Below are positions 22,026 through 31,300 of a stretch of DNA of 49,267 bases, in pieces. The translations under genes and the position numbers were made by a program. Source of the stretch: UBA2943 sp946534895 (GTDB lineage: Bacteria > Bacillota > Clostridia > Christensenellales > Aristaeellaceae); the NCBI GenBank assembly GCA_946534895.1, contig CAMNDE010000017.1, forward strand, positions 1 through 49,267, in the 5' to 3' direction. Every line of letters starts with the position of its first letter. Within the stretch, counting starts at the first letter, position 1. The notes under the pieces were generated by a model. The model was given only the letters and a program-made list of their open reading frames with translations, made no database searches and was not told where the DNA came from.

Positions 22026-23939
22026 ATGCTGGGCCAATTGACGAAAAAACAGAAACACGTCCTCACCCGCATCCTGATCTCCGCCGTTCTGATGGTCATC
22101 CTGCATTTCCTTCCCCTGGACGGACTCTGGGACGGGTGGGTGAAATTCCTTCTTTACCTGATTCCCTACTTTGTGATCGGATACGATATTCTGATCAAGG
22201 CCTTCAAGGGCATCCGGAACCGTCAGCCGTTTGATGAGAACTTTCTCATGGCTTTCGCCTCCCTGGGTGCCATCGTCCTGGGAAGAGTGCGCACCGGGGA
22301 CTACGCGGAAGGCGCCGCCGTCATGCTGTTCTACCAGATCGGCGAGCTTTTCCAGTCCGTGGCCGTCGGCCGAAGCCGCAGGAATATCTCCCAGCTCATG
22401 GATATCCGTCCGGACTACGCCAATCTCCTGCAGGAAGACCAGTCCACCGTCCGTGTGGACCCGGATGAAGTGGAGATCGGCAGCCTGATCGAGGTATCCG
22501 CCGGCGAAAAAATCCCGCTGGACGGTGTGGTGGAGGAAGGCACCTCTTCGCTGGATACCTCTGCCCTCACCGGGGAAAGCGTGCCAAGGACAGTCCGTCC
22601 CGGCGACCCGGTGCTGTCGGGCACCATCAATCAGTCCGGCACGCTCCGCATCCGGACTACGAAGGAATTCGAAACCTCCACTGCCTCCCGGATTCTTGAG
22701 ATGGTGGAAAACGCATCCAGTCTCAAGAGCCGCTCCGAGGCATTCATTACCCGCTTCGCCCGGATCTATACCCCTGCCGTGTGCGCACTGGCCGTGGTGT
22801 TGGCTGTGCTGGTGCCCCTGATCCGTCTGCTGCTCGGGATGACTCCGGACACCCTGGACTGGGTCATGCGCGCCCTGACCTTCCTGGTCATCTCCTGCCC
22901 CTGCGCCCTTGTGATCTCCATCCCGCTGACCTTCTTCGCCGGTATCGGCGGAGCCAGCCGGGCCGGCGTTCTGGTCAAGGGTTCCAGCTACCTGGAAGCC
23001 CTTTCCAAGGCGGATATTGTAGCCTTTGACAAGACCGGCACCATGACCCAGGGCATCTTCGAAGTGGCCGAAGTCCACCATGCCGCGGTTCCGAGGGAGA
23101 CGCTCCTGGAGTATGCGGCACACTGCGAATGCCATTCCTCCCACCCCATTGCCCAGTCCCTGATCCGTGCCTGGGGCCGGACGCCGGATCCTGTAAGAGT
23201 CACGGAGACACAGGAATACTCCGGCCAGGGCGTCACGTCCAGAGTGGACGGGCATCTCATCGCCGTGGGCAATGAAAAGCTCATGGAACGCCTGCATATC
23301 CCCTGCGAACTGTGCTCCAGCGTGGGCACCATCGTCCATGTGGGCATGGACGGAAAATACCTGGGGCATCTCCTGATCGCAGACCGGATCAAGGATACGG
23401 CTCCGGACGCCATCAAGGGCCTGCATGCCTGCGGCATCCGCCGCACCGTCATGCTCACCGGCGACCACAGGCGCATGGCGGATCACGTGGGGCATCTCCT
23501 GGGCATTGACGAAGTCCGGGCGGAACTGCTCCCGGACGAGAAGGTCGCCGCACTGGAAACGCTGCTTCAGGAAAAGAAAAAAGGCCGTACGCTGGCCTTT
23601 GTGGGAGACGGCATCAATGACGCACCGGTGCTTTCCAGGGCTGATGTGGGCATCGCCATGGGCGCCCTGGGCTCCGACGCTGCCATTGAAGCGGCGGATA
23701 TTGTGCTCATGGATGACGATCCCCTGAAAATTCCGCTGGCTGTGCGCATTGCACGCAGGTGCGTCCGCATTGCCTATGAAAACATCATCTTTGCCCTAGC
23801 TGTGAAGGCCATATGCCTGATCCTCGGAGCACTGGGCCTGACCAGCATGTGGCTTGCCATCTTTGCCGACGTGGGCGTCATGGTCCTGGCCGTCATCAAC
23901 GCCATCCGGGCCATGTACGTGCCGAAGCAGAAATCCTGA
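22026..23939 (+). CDS. P1B-type heavy-metal efflux ATPase (Zn/Cd/Pb class)
   Basis: A 637-residue integral membrane ATPase exporting divalent soft metals. Motifs: TGES in the actuator domain (about 180), metal-site SCPCALV (about 290), phosphorylation site DKTGTMTQG (about 335), SSHPIA in the nucleotide domain (about 377), GDGINDAP (about 527) and the last-helix Asp in IFADVGVMVLAVINAIR, a zinc/cadmium-class mark. It has no N-terminal HMA domain; that domain is the separate protein encoded just upstream. The start ATG at 22026 has AAAGGAAG upstream. Transcription comes from the operator-controlled promoter at 21695 and ends at 23956-23982. The metal is inferred from the CPC plus Asp pattern; zinc or cadmium is most likely. 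Confidence 0.93.
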   Translation: MLGQLTKKQKHVLTRILISAVLMVILHFLPLDGLWDGWVKFLLYLIPYFVIGYDILIKAFKGIRNRQPFDENFLMAFASLGAIVLGRVRTGDYAEGAAVMLFYQIGELFQSVAVGRSRRNISQLMDIRPDYANLLQEDQSTVRVDPDEVEIGSLIEVSAGEKIPLDGVVEEGTSSLDTSALTGESVPRTVRPGDPVLSGTINQSGTLRIRTTKEFETSTASRILEMVENASSLKSRSEAFITRFARIYTPAVCALAVVLAVLVPLIRLLLGMTPDTLDWVMRALTFLVISCPCALVISIPLTFFAGIGGASRAGVLVKGSSYLEALSKADIVAFDKTGTMTQGIFEVAEVHHAAVPRETLLEYAAHCECHSSHPIAQSLIRAWGRTPDPVRVTETQEYSGQGVTSRVDGHLIAVGNEKLMERLHIPCELCSSVGTIVHVGMDGKYLGHLLIADRIKDTAPDAIKGLHACGIRRTVMLTGDHRRMADHVGHLLGIDEVRAELLPDEKVAALETLLQEKKKGRTLAFVGDGINDAPVLSRADVGIAMGALGSDAAIEAADIVLMDDDPLKIPLAVRIARRCVRIAYENIIFALAVKAICLILGALGLTSMWLAIFADVGVMVLAVINAIRAMYVPKQKS

Positions 23940-23955
23940 AACCACCGCTTTTCCC

Positions 23956-23982
23956 CGCCCCCTCATGAAGAGGGGGCGTTTT
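23956..23982 (+). terminator. Terminator of the metal efflux operon
   Basis: CGCCCCCTC and GAGGGGGCG form a perfect 9-bp stem around ATGAA, followed by TTTTCT. It lies 16 bp after the ATPase stop. Nothing else is seen up to 24113. Confidence 0.9.
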
Positions 23983-24113
23983 CTGTCCACCAGCATTTTC
24001 AGGTCAGCCTTTCGCATGATGCTCCATTTGGCATAATCTTCATTGTATCTGTTTAACTTTACTATTGTCCTTGCTGCAGGCATTTCATGGGATTCCTGTC
24101 CGAAAGCCCTGCA

Positions 24114-25586
24114 TTACACGTCCAGCTCCTTTCGGGTAACAGGGACACGTCCATAGGGATCCGGTCTGGAAGCATGGATGCCGGGACGGCAGAACTGCCC
24201 GGACCCGGTCACACCCTCACGCACCCCATCCATTTCCGGATCAGCGTACTGCATAAAGAAGCGTTCCAGATGTGCGCGCATGTCCATGATCCTTTCCTGG
24301 AAGCCCGGATCGTCTGCAAGATTGCATTCCTCGCCCGGGTCTTCCGTCAGATGATAGAGTTCGTGGGGACCGTATGGATAACGGTGCACATACTTCCATT
24401 CCATTGTCCGGATCATCCGCACCGGACCGTACTCGTCGTACACCACGATTTCGTCCCGCCGGGAATGCCCGCCCTGCAGCACCGGCAGAAAGCTCTGACC
24501 GGGAAGGCCTTCCGGAACATGACCGCCGACCAGTTCCGCAAAGAACGGAAACAGATCACAGGCACTGATCATGTCATGGACCACCCGTCCGGGCTCCGCA
24601 ATGCCCTTCGGGTAGCGCATCAGGAAAGGCACCTTGACCGCCTGGTCATACATGTTCATGGGGAAAGTGCCGTTGCCCTTCCCCCAGATGCCATGGTGTC
24701 CCATGCTCATGCCGTTGTCTGAGGTGAAGATCACCAGCGTATTCTCACGCAGCCCGCAGGCATCCAGCGTATCCAGTATCCTGCCGATGCCCTCGTCCAT
24801 GGCGGATATGGCGGCAAAATACCCGCGCAGATTCACATGCCGCATAGCTGTGCCATACACCGGGCCCGTGGTCATGTCCGGATGATCCGGCACATCCGGA
24901 ATGCTGTCAAAGCTGCAGTGTTCATAGGCATTAATCCATTTCCTGGGATGCTGGTCCGCCTCCCAGGGACTGTGGGGCGCCGTATAGTGCACGCTGAGAT
25001 AGAAGGGCTTCCCGCCTTCCGCCAGGGTTTTCAGATCCCTGCAGGCGCGCTCTGTGATCAGGTCTGTGACATACTGGCCATGGCACACGCGGATTTCCCC
25101 GTTTTCCACGATATCCGGATGATTGTAGAAACATCCGCCCTTGCCAAGGGTATACCAGGAAGTGAACCCGTGCTGGGGATGTATGCTGTCCCCCAGATGC
25201 CATTTTCCGCTGAGCGCGCATGTATAACCGGCTTCTGCCAGCATATCCGTATAGCAGGGCATGCCTTCCAGATAGGCAATGGGCTCCGCTTCATCCGCAT
25301 ACCCGCCGTAAGGGTTTTCCCTGCCCTGGGCTGCAAACTTCCGCGCATCCACATTCCCCGAGCGGATCCAGTCCAGAACGCCGTGGGCGCTTGGCATACG
25401 CCCGGTGAGCAGCGACGCCCTCGCAGGAGAGCACACAGGCGACGCGCAGAAGAAATTGTCACACCGGATACCCTCCGCGGCAATCCTGTCCAGGTTCGGC
25501 GTGATCAGTTCCGGTGTGCCTGCACAATGCATGGCCCAGGGTCCCTGGTCATCCGAGAGAAGAAAAAGGATATTGGGCTGATTCAT
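24114..25586 (-). CDS. Sulfatase family hydrolase, cytosolic, Cys type
   Basis: A 490-residue arylsulfatase-fold enzyme. The N-terminal metal site NILFLLSDDQG is present, as is the sulfatase signature CSPARASLLTG (about 53), whose Cys should be converted to formylglycine. SGKWHLGD (about 128), VHYTAPHSPWE and the second metal site TSDNGMSMGHHG follow. There is no signal peptide, so it probably acts inside the cell on imported sulfate esters, for example sulfated sugars. Related enzymes of this shape can be phosphonate monoesterases. In anaerobes the Cys type needs a radical-SAM maturase, which is not in the window. The start at 25586 has AAAGGAA upstream; longer frames lack a site. It stands alone with its own promoter. 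Confidence 0.9.
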   Translation of the reverse strand: MNQPNILFLLSDDQGPWAMHCAGTPELITPNLDRIAAEGIRCDNFFCASPVCSPARASLLTGRMPSAHGVLDWIRSGNVDARKFAAQGRENPYGGYADEAEPIAYLEGMPCYTDMLAEAGYTCALSGKWHLGDSIHPQHGFTSWYTLGKGGCFYNHPDIVENGEIRVCHGQYVTDLITERACRDLKTLAEGGKPFYLSVHYTAPHSPWEADQHPRKWINAYEHCSFDSIPDVPDHPDMTTGPVYGTAMRHVNLRGYFAAISAMDEGIGRILDTLDACGLRENTLVIFTSDNGMSMGHHGIWGKGNGTFPMNMYDQAVKVPFLMRYPKGIAEPGRVVHDMISACDLFPFFAELVGGHVPEGLPGQSFLPVLQGGHSRRDEIVVYDEYGPVRMIRTMEWKYVHRYPYGPHELYHLTEDPGEECNLADDPGFQERIMDMRAHLERFFMQYADPEMDGVREGVTGSGQFCRPGIHASRPDPYGRVPVTRKELDV

Positions 25587-25664
25587 AGCGGATTCCTTTC
25601 TGAATGCGGGCATATTCCCGCAGGTCTTTCGTGTTTTTCGCTGCATTCCGGAGCATGTACCCTC

Positions 25665-25693
25665 ATTATACACGGGGATGCGGAAAACCCCAA
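25665..25693 (-). promoter_or_regulatory. Probable sulfatase promoter
   Basis: Minus strand: perfect -10 TATAAT (25665-25670) with a weak -35 TTGGGG (25688-25693) at 17 bases. A weak -35 suggests that an activator may be needed. Confidence 0.55.
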
Positions 25694-25715
25694 AAGCCTC
25701 CATGTTGCGGCAGGG

Positions 25716-25727
25716 AAACCATGGTTT
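25716..25727. promoter_or_regulatory. 12-bp palindrome upstream of the sulfatase promoter
   Basis: AAACCATGGTTT is perfect and extends imperfectly (GG/CC). It lies about 23 bp upstream of the weak -35 element, where an activator could bind. Chance occurrence cannot be excluded. Confidence 0.35.
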
Positions 25728-25737
25728 TCCTCCAACA

Positions 25738-25765
25738 CAAAAACGTGAAGCCGCAGCTTCACGTT
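25738..25765 (-). terminator. Terminator of the rph/rdgB-phosphodiesterase operon
   Basis: Minus strand: AACGTGAAGC and GCTTCACGTT form a perfect 10-bp stem with a 4-base loop, running into TTTTT. It lies 13 bp after the phosphodiesterase stop. Confidence 0.88.
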
Positions 25766-25778
25766 CTATCCCATGGGA

Positions 25779-26264
25779 TTACTGAAAATGCCACAGTTCC
25801 ACGCGCGGCCGGCCTTCCGTAACTTCCAGGAAAGCAATCCGGCCGTCCTGCACGGACCCGGGATTGATCATCAGCACGGAATACATGTCCATGGCCGGCT
25901 CGTGCGTATGCCCATACAATGCAATGCTGCAGTCCTGACGCACCGCCTCATCGTCGAGCAGATACAGTCCCTGCTTGACGCACAGGTGATGGCCGTGGGT
26001 CAGCAGGATGGAAGTGCCGCCGAAGCGAACCGTTTTCTGGTCCGGCACATTCGGAGCATAGAAATCACAGTTGCCCCGCACATTCTCCAGCACAGCTTCC
26101 GGATCATGCGCGTGAAAGAAGGCCTCCAGTGCCCGGAAATCCCCGGCACCGTCCCCCAGATGAAAGTAGGCGTCCACAGGGCCGGTGCGCTTCCAGGCTT
26201 CCCCGCAGAGATACCGGATGCTGTCCACGGACCCATGGCTGTCGCTCATCACCAGTGCCTTCAT
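25779..26264 (-). CDS. Metallophosphoesterase, YfcE/MJ0936 family
   Basis: A 161-residue cytosolic phosphodiesterase with a two-metal site. Motifs in order: SDSHG (about 7-11), LGDGAGD (about 36), GNCD (about 64), THGHH (about 89) and YGHTHEP (about 118), with the NPGS turn near the end. The family hydrolyses phosphodiesters such as bis-pNPP in vitro; natural substrates are mostly unknown. The start ATG at 26264 overlaps the stop of the RNase PH-RdgB gene by four bases (ATGA), so the two are translationally coupled. This rph-rdgB-phosphoesterase order is a common Firmicutes arrangement and suggests nucleotide or RNA housekeeping. Confidence 0.93.
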   Translation of the reverse strand: MKALVMSDSHGSVDSIRYLCGEAWKRTGPVDAYFHLGDGAGDFRALEAFFHAHDPEAVLENVRGNCDFYAPNVPDQKTVRFGGTSILLTHGHHLCVKQGLYLLDDEAVRQDCSIALYGHTHEPAMDMYSVLMINPGSVQDGRIAFLEVTEGRPRVELWHFQ

Positions 26265-27574
26265 GCGCGTGCCTCCAGAATCTCCAGCATCCTGGCACAG
26301 GCTCTGGCGCGATGGCTCACCGCGTTCTTTTCCTCCTCTGTCACCTCGGCAAAGGTCTTGTTCAGCGGTTCATAGAGGAACAGGGGATCATATCCGAACC
26401 CGCCATGGCCACGGCGCTCATGCAGGATTACGCCCGGGCAGATGCCCTCGGCCACCAGCGGCTCCTCGCCCGGATGCTTGATGGCGATGGCGCTGTGGAA
26501 TGCCGCGCTGCGGTTTTCCACGCCCTGCATTTTTTCCAGAAGCAGGTCATTGTTGGCCTCGTCGTCCCCATGATGTCCGCAGTAGCGGGCACTGTACACG
26601 CCGGGCTCACCGTTCAGCGCATCCACGCACAGCCCGCTGTCATCGGCGATGGTGGGCAGGCCCAGCGCACTGCACACCGCTTCCGCCTTGATCACGGCAT
26701 TGCCGGCAAACGTATCCGCATCCTCCACGATGTCCTCGTCAAACCCGAAGTCCTTCATGGAGCACACCTGATAATACTTTCCAAATATGGACTGAAGCTC
26801 CCGGATCTTGTGCGCGTTCCCGCTGGCTGCCACGAGCACGGGCTTTGCGCACAGCCATTTCGCCGCGTCCCCGAGCGCTTCGCGCTGGGCCTGCATCATT
26901 TCCCGGATCCCCTGCTCCGCTTCCCCGGTCAGTGCGGCCAGTTCCGCGGGCGTGAACGCCCGGCCCTCGCCGGTGCCCTGGAGCTCGATATACTCGCCTT
27001 TCTCGTTCATGACCACATTCATGTCCACCTGGGCGCGGCTGTCCTCACTGTAGCACAGGTCCAGGCAGGCATGGTCATCCACCATGCCGCAGGAAATGGC
27101 CGCCACCTGATGGATCAGGGGTGACGCGGCCAGCTTGCCTTCCCGGATCAGTTTGTCCACGGCCAGGGTCAGCGCCACCATGGCCCCGCTGATGCTGGCG
27201 GTGCGGGTGCCGCCGTCCGCCTGCAGCACATCGCAGTCCAGTGTAATCGTGCGCCGGCCAAGTACGCGCATGTCCACGGCCTGCCTGAGACTCCGGCCGA
27301 TCAGGCGCTGAATCTCCACGCTGCGTCCGTCCTTCTGCGCGCCGTCCCGGCGCTTGCGTGTGCCCGTGGACGCAGGCAGCATGGCATACTCCGCCGTCAC
27401 CCAGCCCAGGCCGGATTCACGCCGGAATTCCGGTACCTTTTCCTCCACTGAGGCGGTGCAGATCACGCGTGTCTTTCCGGTGGAAATCAGGCAGCTGCCT
27501 GCGGCCGACTCCACAAAATTCGGCAGGATTTCAATTTTTCTCTGCTCGGTATCCGCTCTTCCATCCCTGCGCAT
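26261..27574 (-). CDS. Fused RNase PH and XTP/dITP diphosphatase (Rph-RdgB)
   Basis: A 437-residue two-enzyme protein. Residues about 1-240 are RNase PH, the phosphate-dependent 3' exonuclease that trims tRNA: MRRDGRADTEQR, TGKTRVICTASVEE, GWVTAEYAMLPAST, LDCDVLQADGGTRTASI and VDMNVVMNE are all present. Residues about 245-437 are an RdgB/HAM1 pyrophosphatase that clears ITP, dITP and XTP: VLVAASGNAHKIREL, ADTFAGNAVIKAEAV, IADDSGLCVDAL, GYDPLF and SHRARA. The reading frame is continuous, so this is a true fusion of two genes that are usually adjacent. The start ATG at 27574 has GGAGG upstream. It lies divergent from pgsA and overlaps the phosphodiesterase gene. Confidence 0.95.
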   Translation of the reverse strand: MRRDGRADTEQRKIEILPNFVESAAGSCLISTGKTRVICTASVEEKVPEFRRESGLGWVTAEYAMLPASTGTRKRRDGAQKDGRSVEIQRLIGRSLRQAVDMRVLGRRTITLDCDVLQADGGTRTASISGAMVALTLAVDKLIREGKLAASPLIHQVAAISCGMVDDHACLDLCYSEDSRAQVDMNVVMNEKGEYIELQGTGEGRAFTPAELAALTGEAEQGIREMMQAQREALGDAAKWLCAKPVLVAASGNAHKIRELQSIFGKYYQVCSMKDFGFDEDIVEDADTFAGNAVIKAEAVCSALGLPTIADDSGLCVDALNGEPGVYSARYCGHHGDDEANNDLLLEKMQGVENRSAAFHSAIAIKHPGEEPLVAEGICPGVILHERRGHGGFGYDPLFLYEPLNKTFAEVTEEEKNAVSHRARACARMLEILEARA

Positions 27575-27627
27575 CGTTTATCCTCCATATCTGATCGCTG
27601 TTTCCCGTGCTTTCTTTTCCGGGAAGC

Positions 27628-27655
27628 TTGTCACGTTTTTATCCGGTGGTATAAT
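27628..27655 (+). promoter_or_regulatory. Promoter of pgsA
   Basis: TTGTCA (27628-27633), 16 bases, perfect TATAAT (27650-27655). It is about 45 bp upstream of the GTG start. Confidence 0.75.
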
Positions 27656-27699
27656 GTACTTCGCATGCATGCTGCCATGCCTGCGGAAAGGGGTCCATT

Positions 27700-28272
27700 G
27701 TGAAAGAACAATTCCGGAACATGCTGAAAGAAGCATGGAACGTACCCAATATCCTGACCATGATCCGACTGGCTCTGGTTCCGGTCTTTGCCATACTCTA
27801 TGCAAGCGGTCACGTGATCGCCGCGCTCGTGGTGTTCTGTACCGCCAGCATTACCGACATGTTCGACGGCTATCTGGCACGAAAGAATCACCAGATCACC
27901 GCCTTCGGGAAACTGATGGATCCCCTGGCAGACAAGCTGCTGGTGATCACCGCCCTGGCCTTTCACTGCTTTTCCGGTGTATATCCGAAGATCGCCGTAT
28001 TCCTTCTGATTTTCAAGGAAGTCATCATGATCGTCGGCGCCCTGCTGCTGCTCAACCGAAACATTGTGGTCTATGCAAACTATCTTGGAAAGACCTCCAC
28101 CTGTTTCTTCATCGCAAGCCTGATTGCCGGCTTCTTCCATGATTCCATTCCCGTCTGGACAGGTTTTCAGGCCGACGTTATACTGCTCTGGATTTCCCTG
28201 GCGCTGGCATACCTGGCCGGCATCTCCTACGGCGTTTCCACCTGGAAGCAGCTCAGGCACCAGAATTCCTGA
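27700..28272 (+). CDS. pgsA: CDP-diacylglycerol-glycerol-3-phosphate phosphatidyltransferase
   Basis: A 190-residue integral membrane enzyme making phosphatidylglycerol phosphate, the first committed step to phosphatidylglycerol and cardiolipin. The CDP-alcohol phosphotransferase signature is complete: D in ITDMFDGYLAR, then G in AFGKLMDPLADK. About five membrane helices surround it, and the opening NVPNILTMIRLALVPVFA is typical of PgsA. The start is GTG at 27700 with AAAGGGG seven bases upstream. It is a single-gene unit between its promoter and the terminator at 28284. In many Firmicutes pgsA sits near rimO or cinA; here it is not in that context. Confidence 0.95.
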   Translation: MKEQFRNMLKEAWNVPNILTMIRLALVPVFAILYASGHVIAALVVFCTASITDMFDGYLARKNHQITAFGKLMDPLADKLLVITALAFHCFSGVYPKIAVFLLIFKEVIMIVGALLLLNRNIVVYANYLGKTSTCFFIASLIAGFFHDSIPVWTGFQADVILLWISLALAYLAGISYGVSTWKQLRHQNS

Positions 28273-28283
28273 TACTTACATGG

Positions 28284-28317
28284 CAGGAGGCATTCCTTTC
28301 GGAATGCCTCCTGTTTT
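28284..28317 (+). terminator. Terminator of pgsA
   Basis: CAGGAGGCATTCC and GGAATGCCTCCTG form a perfect 13-bp stem with loop TTTC, followed by TTTTCTT. The convergent gene stops at 28319 on the minus strand; no T-run follows in that direction. Confidence 0.9.
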
Positions 28318-28318
28318 C

Positions 28319-31300
28319 TTATTTCAGGGAAATCCCATAAATATAGGATGTATCCTTGCCCTGGGTGCCGATGACCAGCGTATCCTTGTACACAGCCGGG
28401 GAAGCATTGATGGTGCCTTCCAGCTGCAGGGAGCTGACCTCACTGCCGCTCATGCCGTCCAGCAGATGCAGAATGCCGCTGCTGTCAGGCTGGATCAGGA
28501 ATGCCTGGCCGTCTTCGGTGTAGACTGCCACAGGCGAAGCATAGGTATAGACATCCAGACGCTTGGTCCACATGACTTCCCCGCTTTCCTTGTCCAGGGC
28601 AAACACCATGGACGGGGATGCGGAGGAACCGACAGAGGTCACAGAGCTGGCTGTGAAGAACACCATATCCTTCAGCATGCCGGTACCCACCACAGGGGAT
28701 GCCCGGAATCCGCCGATGACGTTTCCGTTCTTCTTGGACGCCTTATCCACCGTCACTGCGTACTCCCAGCGCATCTCGCCGGTCATGGCGTTATAGCAGC
28801 GGATATGGCAGTCGCCTTTCTTTCTCTGCTGAAGCGTATTGGCCGTATACAGCCAGAGCTGGCCCTGTTCGTCCAGGTCCAGAGCAATGGACGCTTCCAC
28901 GCTGTCGCCCGTGTCCACAGCCCAGACCGTGGTCATGCTGCTGGTATCCACGCAGCGCAGGTATCCGCCCATATCGGCGTAGAACACATACTGCTGATAG
29001 GCTGCCATGGAGGATTCCACGGCCACCTGCTTGTCGCTCTCACCGCTGGCCTTGGTCTTCAGGCTCACGGTATCCGGCTTCACCGTCATGGTGCCGGAGT
29101 TCCGGTCAATATCCGTGTTCAGCTTGGTCACGTACAGCATGCCGTTGGTGCCGATGCTGACCATGGAATCGCTGTTGTAGTCAAACAGTGAGGAGGTCTC
29201 AAAGGAACCCACGGAATAGTACGGCCGGTCCAGCTTGCCGTCTAGACCATCCAGCAGGAAGGACTGCTTCTGGGTCAGCAGGTTATACACGCGCATACCG
29301 ATGTCGCCCGTCTTTTTTGCCATCTTCCGGGCGTACTGGCCCACGCTCATCACAGGATAGCCCATGGAATGCACGCTGGGCGTGCCGCGCATGGGATAGC
29401 CGAGCTCGATGACATCACGGGTGGGTTCACCGGTTTCAAGATCCAGGAAATAGATGTTTCCGTCCTCGCCGGCCACAATCACTTCCCGCAGCGCCTTCGT
29501 GTTCTTCTTTTCGTCCAGGATGTTGGACAGTTCGCGTACTTCCTTGCTCCACTTGATGATCAGCGGCTGTCCTGTCCAGCCGATTCCGTAATAGGTACTG
29601 CCGGAGCCCCTGACAGAAGAAGCATTGGCACGCCAGAGCACTTCCATGGAGGAAAGCGAAGGCACCGTGCCTTCTGCGGCATTCTGACGGAATGAAGACC
29701 CGCGGAATGTCATCACGCCATAGGGCTGACGCGCATAGGCATCCGCCGCGGGCATGTCCAGAATATCTCCGGCCGAACGGTCATAACTGGAAACCTTCTT
29801 GGTTCCGTTATAGATCACGCTGGTCTTGATCAGGGACGGATCCGCACTCTCCGCAGCTTCCGCCGTAAGTCTCGGAACAGGGGTGGGCTCAGCCTCCTCA
29901 GCAGGCTCAGCCTCGGCAACAACTGCTGCCTCCGGTGCCGCGGTTTCCTCTGCGGCATCCACGGCAGGCTCCGTCCAGTCCGCATCCGCTGTGACGGCAT
30001 CCGGATCAGCGTCCACGGCCGCTTCATCCACGACATCCGCCGCTTCTGCGCCTTCAGGCGCGGGCGTGGGTGAAACCTCCATGGGCAGGGCAAAACCCTG
30101 GGCTTCCGGACGCAGCGTGGGCTCGGGCTCTGCTGTTTCATCCACTGCAGCCTCGGTATCCTCGGGCACGAGATCATACGCGTCCGCGTCCTCCGTCACG
30201 GCTGCTTCCACCACCGGCACGACTGTTTCCACAGGCGCGGGGGTCAGAACCGGCTCCAGGGGCTCCTTGATCTGCAGCGTGCAGGTCTTTCCGGAGTTCA
30301 CCCATTCGCCGTTATTGAGAATCTGGGCATAGATGACACCGTTGTACCCTTCATCAAAGGTATAGTTCAGTGCCCATACCCGGGTATTGGTATTGTCCAC
30401 CAGCACCAGGGATTCGGCTTCCAGCGGCTGATCCATGTCATCCACCAGCCGTACATTGGTCACGCTCAGGCTCGTGGTCATGCTGAAGGCCACATTCACC
30501 GGCGCTGTGCCCTGAGAGGGAGACCCGGAGAAATCGTTCACCAGCATGGCAACCGCCGCCGGTGCCTCCGATACGGGCGGCTCCGTGGAGGTTTCACGCA
30601 CGGTCTGCTCCTGAATAGAGATCGGAATCTCTTCCCCGGTATCCTGCCAGACACCCTCCGCAAGGAGCTGAGCGGTGACTGGTCCGAAATAGGCGTTCTC
30701 GAAGGTGGCAATCAGCGACCACTGTACGCTTCCGTCGTCCTGCTCGGAGCGGAATACATAGCTGTCCACCACGCGTCCGTCCATGTCCAGAAGACGTGCG
30801 TCTTCAAACTGGCTGCCGGAAGAGAGCGTGAAGGTGACTTCCGCCGGCGCATAGCCGCTTACCGTATCGGAGCGGAACTGATACGCGCCGATGGTCACCT
30901 GGGGCACCGGCTCTTCCGTAGGCGCTGCGCTCCTGCCCAGAGTACTGCTGACGGTGCGCTTTACATCGCCCAGGAATCCCTGCGCATTCTCCGGAATCAG
31001 GTGCAGTCCCAGCACGAGAAGGCCGATGATCAGGAGAACAATCAGAATAATAAGAAGAATCCGGCTGATGCCGCGCTTCGGCGCCTCCTCTTCCTCACTG
31101 GGATTGCGCACGCCTCTCGGGCCCAGCGGCGGTCTGGCAGGCGTGCTTTCATTTTCGCCCGCCGTTCCCAGCGGTCTGCGCTGGGAATATCCGCTCTCCT
31201 GAACAGGCCTGCGGATATTGCGCGAATTCTCGGATTTCTGCGCCTGATCCTGGGTCACGCGCTGCAGTGCCTGCGGCCGCGGGGTGCTGGCACGCTGCTG

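Noticed and set aside
21747..23495. Minus-strand open frame of 582 codons
   Set aside because: It lies opposite the P-type ATPase and HMA genes and has no recognisable domain.
26261..27574. Rph-RdgB fusion suspected to be a sequencing error joining two genes
   Set aside because: The frame is continuous, both domains are complete, and the junction shows a natural short linker without a remnant start site.
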